In this document: piece after piece, positions 8,746 through 16,978 of the stretch
How the letters are laid out: each line of letters opens with the position of its first letter
How positions within the stretch are numbered: the stretch's first letter is position 1
NCBI RefSeq assembly: GCF_016427535.1
Contig: NZ_JAELXV010000001.1
Location: forward strand, 186,001 to 250,000
Direction: 5' to 3'
DNA length: 64,000 bases
From: Hymenobacter sp. BT559
GTDB lineage: Bacteria; Bacteroidota; Bacteroidia; Cytophagales; Hymenobacteraceae
The notes under the pieces: generated by a model
Seen by the model: only the letters and a program-made list of their open reading frames with translations
Told to the model about the DNA's origin: nothing
Database searches by the model: none
Position numbers and translations under genes: made by a program

Positions 8746-9168
8746 CTATACAAGCTGAGGCTGCAACGCTACTATGGCCGCATTGATTTTAAAGCCCCAC
8801 TCACTTTGAAAGAAAAATGTTAAATCGTCGGCCGGCGAGCTGCTGAGTGAAATACTATCAAACTCATCTCGCAACTCTATTGGATGGAATGAGACGCTCA
8901 TTAGGAAATCGTCTTCTGTGAACGGATAGTCTACGTCTCGCTCCTTGACGCGAAAGAAGAAAATATCGCTAAAAACCAGCTTTAAGCCCGGTAGGGCAGT
9001 ACCCTTCGCCCATTCTTCGAGCGAACGCCGCCAGCACAGCTCTATCTGACGGGATTGGATGGCATAGTGGAAGCTCTGAAAATCGAAGCAATTATGCAGG
9101 TCTAGGTACTGACCCTGCCAGCTCAGCGAAATCCCATCACTACCTATCTGAAAATTACGCAATTGCAT
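8746..9168 (-). CDS. Hypothetical protein, low-GC
   Basis: A 140-residue soluble, acidic protein without signal peptide or membrane segment; the family is not recognised. It is rich in aromatic residues (SWQGQYLDLHNCFDFQSFHY, CWRRSLEEW, VFSDIFFFRV), with a DDLTFFFQSEWGFKINAA tail. The N-terminal half reads like an alternating beta-rich sheet. GC content is visibly lower than in its neighbours. It starts 7 bases after the TPR gene stop, so the two are probably co-transcribed. The size and composition recall small immunity-type proteins, but nothing in the sequence proves this. Confidence 0.6.
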   Translation of the reverse strand: MQLRNFQIGSDGISLSWQGQYLDLHNCFDFQSFHYAIQSRQIELCWRRSLEEWAKGTALPGLKLVFSDIFFFRVKERDVDYPFTEDDFLMSVSFHPIELRDEFDSISLSSSPADDLTFFFQSEWGFKINAAIVALQPQLV

Positions 9169-9175
9169 AGAAGTA

Positions 9176-11011
9176 TTACTTCAGAGCCTCGCGAAATGCT
9201 GGGCGCTGGGCGTACTCTTGAAACTCTAGGTCCTCCACGGCTTGGGTCGAGAGGTTGCGGTCGAGCTGCACGGCGCGGCGCAGCTCCTGGCCCATCGTAT
9301 TTTCGTCGTGGCGGCGGGCGGCGGCCACGGCTAGGCCATAGTGTGGCGCGGCCGCCTGCGGGCGCAGGTCGAGGGCTAGGGTATACTGGGCCGCCGCTGC
9401 ATCGTAGCCCCCGCGCTGAATGAGCAGCAACGCCTGGTTCATGTAGTTCTGGTAGCTGGGGCCGGCCAAGCGCAGGCTGGCTAGGGCCTGCTCGGGCTGA
9501 CCAATCTGGATTTCGAGCGCCGCCCGGTCAGAGAAGATTTTGCGCAGCATGGGCCGCGAGCCACCTAGCTTGATGGCGTAGTCGTAGTCCTGCAGCGCCT
9601 CCAGGGTTTCCTGAGCCTGGCGATGGGCCGTAGCGGCACGATAAAACAGCTCGGCCGTAGGGTGGCGGTGGGCCGCTAGGGTAAAGTTGACAGCCGCCCG
9701 GTGGTAATAGGCCTTCTGCACGCGTTCGGTAGGCTCCTTGGCGGCGCGCATGGCTAGCACAGTGGCTAGGTTATAAAATGCCTCCCAATTAGCGGTGCTG
9801 GCCGCCGATAGCTCGTAGATGCGCTGCTTTTCGGCCAGCAGCGGCGTGAGTGTGGCCGAGTAGCGCAGTTCCTCGGGGGTGAGGGCCTCGATGTCGGCCT
9901 GCTTTTCTACCATCTTCTTACTCAAGAGGTACACCTCCGAGTCGTAGCGGGGCGGGGCGGTGTAGGTGACGGCCACCGTACCCCAGCGCAACACCGGGTA
10001 GATGTACTCTTCGAGATAATCGAAGTAGCTGAGCTTGTGCAGCGCCTTTTCCTTCTGGGCAAACGTGCCCCGCGTATCGTTGATGATGGAGATGACCGAA
10101 TCTTGCTGCGCAGGCTTGAGCACCGAGTTTTGCACTTGGTTCAAGAACAGCTCCCAGCTGCGACGGTAGGCAATGGTATCGAACTTAATATTCTCCACCT
10201 TATTGAGATACGAAAAGCCCTTGACCCGCTGCTTGTAGTAGTAGAGTAGCATCTTCACACGCTTGCTGGCTAGGGCGGGCTGGTGCGCATCAGTAGAGTC
10301 GGGCGAGTGGCCGGCCGCAATGAGCACGCGCTGGGTGTGCTGGTTGGCATCAATTAGGTCTTCGAGCGCGGCAATATTGGTACCTAGGTGCGAGCGGATA
10401 AACCACTTGCCTTGGTCGAAGTACAGGGGTAGCAGGCGCGTGCCACTCATCACGTTGCTGGCGTGCTCGGGCAGCAGTGCCAGGGCCGAGTCTTCGACCA
10501 CCACGCGGCGGCCGGGGTCCGAAATACCGCGGGCCACCAGCGTTTCGGTGCTGGCGCGCAGCACTTTGCCATGGGGCTTGGTTTCGCGCACCTGGCCACG
10601 GGCCATGAGCTGGCCCGGCGAGCGCCGGGGCGTGTTGGCGATGGCGAAGCGGTTGCGGCTCACGAGGCGGCCCTTCACCGAGTCGTCGTAGGTGTATTTG
10701 CCCTGGCCAAAGGAGAGCCGGCCCACCGTGTCGAGGCGCAGGTCGTGGTCGTAGCGGTAGGTGAGTACTACCTCGTACACAGCGCCTTTGCGCAAGTGGT
10801 TGGCGCCAGTCTTGGCGGTGGCCTCGAAAGGCACAGCATCGCCCACGGCGGTGAGGGGCGCGGGTGCTGCCTGCACCCGCCGGCCGGCCTCTGCCCGCTT
10901 GAGCATGGCGGGTAGGGGAGAGCAAGCGGTGGGCAGGGCCAACACCAAAAACCAGCGGCCCAGCTTGCTAGCGGAGCGGCCGATGAAAAATAATTGTTTT
11001 TTTTGTTGCAA
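9176..11011 (-). CDS. TPR-repeat cell-envelope protein
   Basis: A 611-residue protein. The leader (LGRWFLVLALPTAC) is hydrophobic and ends at a cysteine that could be lipidated, although the lipobox is weak. The middle contains VLIAAGHSPDS and LASKRVKMLLYYYKQRV, faintly like the end of an OmpA peptidoglycan-binding domain. The last 230 residues hold tetratricopeptide repeats (AFYNLATVLAMRAA, AELFYRAATAHRQAQETLEALQDYDYAIKLGG, AAAAQYTLALDLRPQAAAPHYGLAVAAARR). A role in envelope assembly or scaffolding is likely by analogy only. It is followed 7 bases later by the small hypothetical gene. Confidence 0.65.
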   Translation of the reverse strand: MQQKKQLFFIGRSASKLGRWFLVLALPTACSPLPAMLKRAEAGRRVQAAPAPLTAVGDAVPFEATAKTGANHLRKGAVYEVVLTYRYDHDLRLDTVGRLSFGQGKYTYDDSVKGRLVSRNRFAIANTPRRSPGQLMARGQVRETKPHGKVLRASTETLVARGISDPGRRVVVEDSALALLPEHASNVMSGTRLLPLYFDQGKWFIRSHLGTNIAALEDLIDANQHTQRVLIAAGHSPDSTDAHQPALASKRVKMLLYYYKQRVKGFSYLNKVENIKFDTIAYRRSWELFLNQVQNSVLKPAQQDSVISIINDTRGTFAQKEKALHKLSYFDYLEEYIYPVLRWGTVAVTYTAPPRYDSEVYLLSKKMVEKQADIEALTPEELRYSATLTPLLAEKQRIYELSAASTANWEAFYNLATVLAMRAAKEPTERVQKAYYHRAAVNFTLAAHRHPTAELFYRAATAHRQAQETLEALQDYDYAIKLGGSRPMLRKIFSDRAALEIQIGQPEQALASLRLAGPSYQNYMNQALLLIQRGGYDAAAAQYTLALDLRPQAAAPHYGLAVAAARRHDENTMGQELRRAVQLDRNLSTQAVEDLEFQEYAQRPAFREALK

Positions 11012-11113
11012 CGGAATCGTCTTTTACGGCAGCTTAAACGTAGAAAGCGACCTAGGCAGGTATACCGGCCCCACTTTAACTGGGTAAGCTACCGGTAATA
11101 AGCACGATACAAA

Positions 11114-11144
11114 TTGCAGGCAGCCGCCGGGCATTGTATCTTGG
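11114..11144 (+). promoter_or_regulatory. Candidate promoter of PspC-domain gene
   Basis: TTG (11114-11116) is separated by 20 bases from TATCTTGG (11137-11144), one base off the TAnnTTTG -7 consensus. It lies about 38 bases before the ATG at 11182. Confidence 0.4.
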
Positions 11145-11181
11145 CCTAGCAAAGTTGCACCACCCCTCCCGAAACTCACCT

Positions 11182-11400
11182 ATGAAACGCGTCACCGACT
11201 TTATCGAAACGCAGTCCTTCGGGCTGTGCTCGGCGCTGGGGCAGCGCTGGGGTTTTAGTACGCGCAGCGTCCGGCTGTCGTTCGTGTACGCTTCGTTTTT
11301 TACGTTTGGCTCGCCCGTCGTGCTGTATTTCGCCGGCGTATTCTGGATGAATATCCGCCACGCTATGCGCCAGCAGCGCAGCACTGTGTGGGACCTTTAA
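11182..11400 (+). CDS. PspC-domain small membrane protein
   Basis: A 72-residue protein. FGLCSALGQRWGFSTRSVRL matches the start of the PspC domain (usually GVCaGLAeyfgid-tlvRl), followed by a single hydrophobic segment, SFVYASFFTFGSPVVLYFAGVFW. PspC proteins sit in the inner membrane and take part in the phage-shock/envelope-stress response. ATG 11182 gives the compact domain; an upstream in-frame start at 11134 would include the promoter box. It is transcribed away from the TPR gene and converges on the glycosyltransferase. Confidence 0.65.
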   Translation: MKRVTDFIETQSFGLCSALGQRWGFSTRSVRLSFVYASFFTFGSPVVLYFAGVFWMNIRHAMRQQRSTVWDL

Positions 11401-11417
11401 TAGCATAACGAATTAAA

Positions 11418-11470
11418 AATTATGAGTTAGGAATTGCTGCATGACATGCAGCAATTCCTAACTCATAATT
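11418..11470. repeat. Perfect 26-bp-arm palindrome overlapping a stop codon
   Basis: The arms at 11418-11443 and 11445-11470 are perfectly complementary with a one-base centre. The element fills the convergent gap after the PspC gene and contains the TGA stop (11463-11465) of the glycosyltransferase. It could terminate transcription from both sides. Confidence 0.9.
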
Positions 11471-12563
11471 GTGCGAAGCGCTTCTTGCTCTGAGCAAAAT
11501 AGGCCCACACGATACTGCCGCGGTAGGTGCCCGGCCGTTGGCGGGCCAGTAGCCGCGGCTTAGCCAACTTGCGCCGCCGCCACCAGTAACCTAGGCGCAT
11601 AAAGAAATGCAGGTGCGCTCGGCCCACGGCTTGCGCCTCGGGCCAATTGCCGACTGCCAAGAAGCGTAGCCCAGCTACCCAGTCGAGCAGCACCCGCAGG
11701 ATGAAAAAGCCGGCTAGCTCGCCCGGCGCGGCATTTTTGAAGAGCAACGCCAGACCGTTGCGAAAGTTGAGGTAAGTTTTACGGGGGTTCGACTTGGGGA
11801 GGGTGCCACCTCCCACGTGGTGCACCGTGCCGCTGCCGTGGTACCAAACTTCGTAGCCCGCATTCTGGGCGCGCCAGCAAAAGTCTATTTCTTCCATGTG
11901 AGCAAAAAAGGCGGGCTCGAAGCCACCTAGGGCCCGCCAAGCGGTGGTGCGCACCAAGCAGCAGGCGCCGCTGGCCCAGGCCACGGGGCGCGGGTCGTCG
12001 TACTGGCCGTGGTCGGTTTCGAGGGTGTCGAAGAGGCGGCCTCGGCAAAACGGGTACCCTAGCTCGTCGAGGTAGCCGCCGCCGGCCCCCGCGTGCTCAA
12101 ACAGCGTGGGGTTGTCGTAAGCCAGCACTTTGGGCTGCACGGCCGCGATGCGTGGGTTGGCGTGCAGCAGCTCGTAGAGCGGTAGCAGCCAGCCGGACTG
12201 CACCTCCACATCGGAGTTGAGCAGCACGAAGTAGGGGCTATCGAGCCGGACCAGCGCCTGGTTATAGCCCTCACAAAACCCTAGGTTCTCGGTAAAGGCC
12301 AGCACCTCTACGGTCGGAAAGTCGGTGCGCAGCAGACCTAGGGAATCATCCGTCGAGGCATTGTCGGCTACTACCACGCGGGCTTCGCCAGCATGCCGCA
12401 ACACGCCGGGCAAGAATCGGCGCAGGAAGTGTGCCCCGTTGTAATTCAGAATCACAATGGCGACCTCCGCCAGGCTCCCAACTGGCGAAGGGGCAGCCGT
12501 CGCAGCAAATGCCGCGGCGGCTGCCCCTTCGCCGGTTGGCTGTTCTAACGCATTAGCCCCCAA
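11463..12563 (-). CDS. Family 2 glycosyltransferase
   Basis: A GT-A fold glycosyltransferase of about 366 residues. Visible motifs are VAIVILNYNGAHFL (nucleotide-binding strand), VVVADNASTDDS, ENLGFCEGYNQAL, FVLLNSDVEV (the DxD-like metal motif), WASGACCLVRTTAW and FAHMEEIDFCWRAQNAGYEV (acceptor/base region). This is the rhamnosyltransferase-like GT2 subgroup that builds envelope polysaccharide or glycolipid. The C-terminal portion has a hydrophobic segment near LAGFFILRVLLDWVAGLRFL. The start is uncertain: TTG 12563 overlaps the ybaB stop, but residues 8-29 are encoded by a long palindrome, so translation may begin later. Confidence 0.82.
   Translation of the reverse strand: MGANALEQPTGEGAAAAAFAATAAPSPVGSLAEVAIVILNYNGAHFLRRFLPGVLRHAGEARVVVADNASTDDSLGLLRTDFPTVEVLAFTENLGFCEGYNQALVRLDSPYFVLLNSDVEVQSGWLLPLYELLHANPRIAAVQPKVLAYDNPTLFEHAGAGGGYLDELGYPFCRGRLFDTLETDHGQYDDPRPVAWASGACCLVRTTAWRALGGFEPAFFAHMEEIDFCWRAQNAGYEVWYHGSGTVHHVGGGTLPKSNPRKTYLNFRNGLALLFKNAAPGELAGFFILRVLLDWVAGLRFLAVGNWPEAQAVGRAHLHFFMRLGYWWRRRKLAKPRLLARQRPGTYRGSIVWAYFAQSKKRFAQL
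12478..12539. repeat. Palindrome (26-bp arms) in the 5' end of the glycosyltransferase gene
   Basis: The arms at 12478-12503 and 12514-12539 pair with two mismatches around a 10-base loop. It lies directly after the ybaB stop and encodes the Gly/Ala/Pro-rich N-terminus of the glycosyltransferase frame. It may be an inserted repeat or an attenuator between the two genes. Confidence 0.8.
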
Positions 12564-12891
12564 AGTTGCTCAGGTCGAGGCCGGGGATGTTGGGCAGCAT
12601 GCCGCTGGTTTGGCGCTGCAATTCTTGGCGGGCCATTTCGGCGGCGGCATCCAGGGCTTTGTTGGCGGCGGCCACTACGAGGTCGGGCAGCATCTCGCGG
12701 TCTTCCGGCGTCAGCAGCGAAGGGTCGATGTCGAGCTTAACGAGTTGGCGCTGGCCGTTGGCAGTAGCTTTTACGAGGCCACCCCCTGCTTCGCCGGTGG
12801 CGGTAAGGTGCTGAAGCTGAGATTGGGCCTGCTGCATCTTGTCTTGCAGCTCTTTCACTTTGCCCATCATGCCCATCATGTCAAATGCCAT
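12553..12891 (-). CDS. YbaB/EbfC family nucleoid-associated protein
   Basis: A 112-residue DNA-binding protein. It begins MAFDMMGMMGKVKELQDKMQ, the methionine-rich helix typical of the family, and continues with GGGLVKATANGQRQLVKLDIDPSLL and LPDLVVAAANKALDAAAEMA. YbaB dimers bind and bridge DNA with little sequence preference. ATG 12891 is chosen because upstream in-frame codons up to 13077 add no family sequence. The TAA stop is next to the glycosyltransferase start, suggesting read-through transcription interrupted by the palindrome. Confidence 0.9.
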   Translation of the reverse strand: MAFDMMGMMGKVKELQDKMQQAQSQLQHLTATGEAGGGLVKATANGQRQLVKLDIDPSLLTPEDREMLPDLVVAAANKALDAAAEMARQELQRQTSGMLPNIPGLDLSNFGG

Positions 12892-13336
12892 AGTATAGGT
12901 GCGTTTGTAGCGGTTTAAGTACGTTTCTATCCGCTGGTAGCGGATAGTAGTTGGTGTTGATAGCTCACGGCATAGCGCATTTGGCAAGGCCACAATAGCC
13001 TTAGCTAAACAGGCTCGCGCTAGCAGAACCGTAGTAGCGAGATAAGAAATAGACTTGACCAACCTTGCTAGTACCACAAAGCTAAGTCTACGAAATTCGT
13101 TCGGAGCATGGCTAGCCGCGGAACTGCACGAGCGAAGCCGCTACCTGTGCGCTACGCGCTGCGCAGCGGCGACTGCCACCCTAGGCCGATAGCCTTGTGG
13201 GTATCTCCAAAAGCTGCGGGATAGGCCGCCTAGGTTGGCTTTCGGCATTTTGGCTGAAACAAAGGGCATTTCAACTCAATCGGCTGGGTGGGCAGGCGGG
13301 ACCTTTGCCTCATCAATCAACCAAAAATAACTCCTA
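12892..13336. other. Divergent intergenic region ybaB / quinone reductase
   Basis: 445 bases between divergent genes. The only structures seen are a short dyad TATCCGCTGGTAGCGGATA (12929-12947) and a GACCTTTG box near 13310 that resembles a -7 element with one mismatch. No RNA gene or conserved ORF was recognised. Confidence 0.5.
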
Positions 13337-14311
13337 ATGAAAGCGGTAAGAATCCATGCCTTTGGCGGTCCCGAAGTACTACAGCTAGAAGACGTGGCGC
13401 GGCCCGTGCCAGCGCCCGACGAGATACTGATTCAGGTGCAGGCCAGCGGCGTAAACCCCGTGGACTGGGTGGTGCGCGAGGGCGGCAACGATGCGCTCCG
13501 GGCCTTTCTTACCCTGCCCCTGACCCTAGGTTGGGATGCGGCCGGCACGGTGGCCGAAGTGGGCAGCGACGTCACCGCCTTCCAAAAAGGTGATGTCGTG
13601 TATGGCGTCCCCAACTTTACTGGCAACGGCAGCTACGCCGAGTACTGCGCGGCCAAAGCCAGCCAGTTTGCTCGCAAGCCCGGTAGCCTGAGCTTTGTGG
13701 AGGCAGCGGCTGTACCGCTAGCCGGCCTTACGGCCTGGGCGGCGCTGTTTGAGCAGGGCCAGCTGCGGGCCGGCCAGCGCGTGCTCATTCAGGGCGCCTC
13801 GGGCGGGGTGGGCAGCTTTGCGGTGCAGTTTGCCAAGGCCAAAGGCGCCTATGTCATTGGCGTAGCCTCGGCCAGCAACCTAGGATACTTGCGGGAGCTA
13901 GGGGCCGACGAAGTGATTGACTACCGCAGTCAACCACTCGCCGACGCGGTGCGCGACGTAGATGTGGTGCTTGAAGCCTCGCCCGTGCGCGACAACGCGG
14001 AGCGCCTGAAGGCAGTATCCTTGCTCAAAGAAGGCGGCATCTTCGTGAGCGTCAACCTCGATTATCCGTTCAACGAGGAAGTACTGGCGGCCCTGGCCCA
14101 GAAGCACGCCACTGGCGCCCTGTCGGCCAACCAGCCCCGGCAGGACTGGCTGACCGAAATAGCCCAGCTCATCGACGCTGGCCAGGTGAAGGTGCTCGTG
14201 AGCAAGGTATTTTCGCTGGCGCAAGTGGCCGAGGCCCACCGCGAAAGCGCCACTTGGCACGTGCGGGGCAAGCTGGTGCTAGACGTAGCAAACGCAATAG
14301 AGCCAGCATGA
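13337..14311 (+). CDS. Quinone-reductase-like NADP-dependent oxidoreductase (zinc-free MDR family)
   Basis: A 324-residue medium-chain dehydrogenase/reductase. It opens with MKAVRIHAFGGPEVLQLEDV and carries VNPVDW, LGWDAAGTVAEVGSDV, GDVVYG, then the nucleotide-binding loop VLIQGASGGVGSFAVQFAKAKGA and the following GADEVIDYRSQP. The structural-zinc cysteine set is absent, as in quinone oxidoreductases. It would reduce quinones or enones with NADPH in the cytoplasm. Its stop overlaps the start of the AraC regulator (ATGA), so the two form a translationally coupled pair and the regulator probably controls this enzyme. Confidence 0.85.
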   Translation: MKAVRIHAFGGPEVLQLEDVARPVPAPDEILIQVQASGVNPVDWVVREGGNDALRAFLTLPLTLGWDAAGTVAEVGSDVTAFQKGDVVYGVPNFTGNGSYAEYCAAKASQFARKPGSLSFVEAAAVPLAGLTAWAALFEQGQLRAGQRVLIQGASGGVGSFAVQFAKAKGAYVIGVASASNLGYLRELGADEVIDYRSQPLADAVRDVDVVLEASPVRDNAERLKAVSLLKEGGIFVSVNLDYPFNEEVLAALAQKHATGALSANQPRQDWLTEIAQLIDAGQVKVLVSKVFSLAQVAEAHRESATWHVRGKLVLDVANAIEPA

Positions 14312-15216
14312 GACACTTCAAAACGATAAGCGAGTTTCACGAGTTTTTGGAGCTGCCCCCGCCGCTGCACCCGCTGCTCAGCGTGCTGGATGTGAGCACC
14401 GTGCCGCACCGCTACGGCCAGGAGCCCCTGACCATGCACCTAGATTTTTACACCATCGCGGTCAAGCGGATGCGCAATGTTCACTCCACTTATGGGCAGC
14501 ATCCGTTTGATTTTAAGGAGGGCGTGCTCTCCTTCATGGCGCCTAACCAAGTGTTTAGCATTGCCACGGCCAATCAGGATGAAGCTGTGGAAAAGTCGGG
14601 ATGGGTGGTGTATATCCATCCCGATTTTATCTGGAACACGCCGCTGGCGGCCACCATCAAGCACTATGACTTCTGGGACTACTCGCTGCACGAAGCCTTG
14701 TTTATGTCGGCTAAGGAGGAAGCAACTATTCTGGCTATTATTCAGACGATAGCGCAAGAGCACAGCGCCAACCTCGACCGCTTCAGCAAGCAAATTATCG
14801 CCTCGCAGCTCGAAAGCCTGCTGCACTACGCCGACCGATTTTACCACCGCCAGTTCCTAACCCGCGACAAGGCCAACCACGAGGTGCTCGAACGGGTCGA
14901 AGCGCTGCTCGACGCCTATTTCGACAGCGACGACCTAGCGGAAAAGGGCCTGCCCACCGTGCGCTACGTGGCTGAGCACCTGCACCTGTCGCCCAAGTAC
15001 CTCAGCAGCCTGCTGCGTGTCGTGACCGGGCAAAACACCCAGCAGCACATTCACGCCAAGCTGATTGCCAAAGCCAAAGAGAAGCTATCAACCACCACCC
15101 TAACCGTGAGCGAAATCGCCTACGAACTGGGCTTCGAGCACTTGCAGTCGTTTAGCAAGCTCTTTAAAGCCAAGACCAACCTGTCGCCGCTAGAGTTTCG
15201 GACTTCTTTCAATTAG
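14308..15216 (+). CDS. AraC-family transcriptional regulator
   Basis: A 302-residue regulator. The N-terminal ~170 residues form a cupin-like sensor (HRYGQEPLTMHLDFYTIAVK, GVLSFMAPNQVFSIA). The C-terminal ~100 residues are a double helix-turn-helix: VRYAEHLHLSPKYLSSLLRV-like first HTH (reads VRYVAEHLHLSPKYLSSLLR) and VSEIAYELGFEHLQSFSKLF for the second, ending in the usual LSPLEFR. ATG 14308 overlaps the stop of the oxidoreductase, which fits an operon with coupled translation. The ligand is unknown; electrophile or quinone sensing is only a guess from the partner. Confidence 0.87.
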   Translation: MRHFKTISEFHEFLELPPPLHPLLSVLDVSTVPHRYGQEPLTMHLDFYTIAVKRMRNVHSTYGQHPFDFKEGVLSFMAPNQVFSIATANQDEAVEKSGWVVYIHPDFIWNTPLAATIKHYDFWDYSLHEALFMSAKEEATILAIIQTIAQEHSANLDRFSKQIIASQLESLLHYADRFYHRQFLTRDKANHEVLERVEALLDAYFDSDDLAEKGLPTVRYVAEHLHLSPKYLSSLLRVVTGQNTQQHIHAKLIAKAKEKLSTTTLTVSEIAYELGFEHLQSFSKLFKAKTNLSPLEFRTSFN

Positions 15217-15272
15217 CACAAAGCGTACCGAAGGCTTAGCCCGCCTAGCGGTCCTCAGGCACCCTAGGATAC

Positions 15273-15473
15273 TCAGCGCCTGAAGCTGGCGGTGTGAGCG
15301 GGCGTGTGCGCAGCAGCTTCGGCCGCCGCTTCTGAGGCAGCCGTGGCCGGCCCCACGGGCCCCTTGCTATGCTGGTGCTGCCAGAAGCTCCAAACCAAGC
15401 CCATGCCGGCCAGCAGCACCATGAGCGTGTACACGATGCGGTTCTGGCGGAAGATAATTTCGTTGGCTTTCAC
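15273..15473 (-). CDS. Small single-pass membrane protein
   Basis: A 66-residue protein, not recognised as a named family. It starts at a GTG (15473), with KANEIIFRQNR as a cytosolic head, one membrane segment (YTLMVLLAGMGLVWSFW) and an Ala/His-rich C-terminus. The frame continues upstream but there overlaps the GH1 stop region and loses sense. It lies 50 bases after the GH1 gene on the same strand, so it is likely the last gene of that transcript. Confidence 0.55.
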   Translation of the reverse strand: MKANEIIFRQNRIVYTLMVLLAGMGLVWSFWQHQHSKGPVGPATAASEAAAEAAAHTPAHTASFRR

Positions 15474-15523
15474 GGGAATAGCTGTAAAAGGTGAACTGCG
15501 CCTGAAACGTGGGGTAGCGGCCG

Positions 15524-16972
15524 CTAGTTGCGCCGCACCAGGCGCGGGGAGGTCAAAAACTGCCGGTACCAGTAGCCCGAGTCTTTGAGGGTGCGCTGCT
15601 GGGTTTCGTAGTCGATGTGCACCAGCCCAAAGCGCGGCCCGTAGCCGGCGGCCCACTCAAAATTGTCGGTGAGTGACCAGGCAAAAAAGCCCTCTACCGG
15701 TACGCCCTCGCGCTGTGCCCGCAGCGTTTGGCCAATGGCCGCCTGCAAGTAGGCCCGGCGGGCGTGGTCGGCCACGCGGCCCCCCTCGCAGGTGTCGGGG
15801 AAGGCCGCGCCGCTCTCCGTAACGACCAGGGGCGGGGCGTTGTCGTAGGCCGCAAACTGCTTGAGCATGTGGTAGACCGACTCGGGGTAAACTTCCCAGT
15901 CCATGTCGGTGCAGGCCACCCCGCGCTGGCGGGCGGGCACCAGGCTTGCCCACTGGGGTGGCAGCCAGGGCGAAAAGCGCACCACCTCGCGGGTGTAGTT
16001 CTGCACGCCCCAGAAGTCAAAATCGAACGCTAGGCGCGCCTCGTCGCCGGGCTGCTGGTAGCGGGCCAGCAGCCAGCGCAGGGCCGGCAGCTCCTCGGTA
16101 GGGTACCCTAGGCCGAGGGTGGGCTCCACAAAAAAGCGGTTGAGCACGGCATCGGCGCGGCGGGTGGCGGCGATATCGCGGGCCAAGTCGGGGCGGTGCG
16201 GGGTCAGGTACGAGCACGAAAAAGTGGTGCCAATCTGGGCCGAGGCGGGCAGGGCCGCCCGCAGCGCCCGGCCGCCCTCGGCCTGGGCCAGCGTGGCGTG
16301 GTGGGCCGCCGCCAAAAAGGCCCCTAGGTGCCGCCGCCCCGGCGCGTGCACGCCCAGCAGGTGCCCGGCTCCCACAAAGGCCATGGGCTCGTTGAGAACC
16401 ATCCAGTGAGCCACGCGGTCGCCGAGGTGGTGAGCCATAGTGGCGGCATAGTCGGCGAGCCAGCCAACGATGCTGCGATTGGCCCAGCCGCCGCGGGCTT
16501 GCAAGGCGCTGGGCAGGTCCCAGTGGTAGAGCGTGAGCCAGGGGCGCAGCTCGCGCTCAAGGCAGGCATCGACCAGCCGGTCGTAGAAGTCGAGCCCGCG
16601 GCGATTGGTGGCGCCCACGCCCTTGGGGAGCACCCGCGGCCACGACACCGAGAAGCGAAAATCAGTGAGCCCCATGGCCTGAGCCAAGTCTAGGTCTTGC
16701 TCGTAGCGGTGGTAAAAATCAGTAGCCACCCGCCCGTGCTCGCTCCGCCGAATGGCACCTTTGCGGCGCGTAAAATCATCCCAAATGCTGGGCTCTTTGC
16801 CCTGATGCTGCCAGGCGCCCTCCACCTGGTACGCGGCAGTAGCAGCCCCCCAGTAGAACCTAGGGCCAAAATCAGCCCGCGTGAAATCGGCCGGGGTAGT
16901 GGGCGGAAAGAATGCCGCCGGCAGCGAGCCAGCGGGCAAGGGGGCAACGACGGAGGAAGTAGGCATGGGCAC
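15524..16972 (-). CDS. Family 1 beta-glucosidase
   Basis: A 482-residue GH1 enzyme, standard length, without a clear signal peptide. It hydrolyses beta-linked glucosides with retention. Key residues are visible: the N-terminal FYWGAATAAYQVEGAW, LTLYHWDLP, the acid/base in VLNEP (Glu195), the nucleophile in VVTESG (Glu386) and NFEWAAGYGPRFGL near the end. It begins 6 bases after the stop of the upstream glycosyltransferase and is followed by the small membrane protein. The pairing with an LpxH-like phosphatase and a glycosyltransferase hints at envelope glycolipid turnover rather than plant-fibre digestion; this is inference. Confidence 0.9.
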   Translation of the reverse strand: MPMPTSSVVAPLPAGSLPAAFFPPTTPADFTRADFGPRFYWGAATAAYQVEGAWQHQGKEPSIWDDFTRRKGAIRRSEHGRVATDFYHRYEQDLDLAQAMGLTDFRFSVSWPRVLPKGVGATNRRGLDFYDRLVDACLERELRPWLTLYHWDLPSALQARGGWANRSIVGWLADYAATMAHHLGDRVAHWMVLNEPMAFVGAGHLLGVHAPGRRHLGAFLAAAHHATLAQAEGGRALRAALPASAQIGTTFSCSYLTPHRPDLARDIAATRRADAVLNRFFVEPTLGLGYPTEELPALRWLLARYQQPGDEARLAFDFDFWGVQNYTREVVRFSPWLPPQWASLVPARQRGVACTDMDWEVYPESVYHMLKQFAAYDNAPPLVVTESGAAFPDTCEGGRVADHARRAYLQAAIGQTLRAQREGVPVEGFFAWSLTDNFEWAAGYGPRFGLVHIDYETQQRTLKDSGYWYRQFLTSPRLVRRN

Positions 16973-16978
16973 GGCAAG

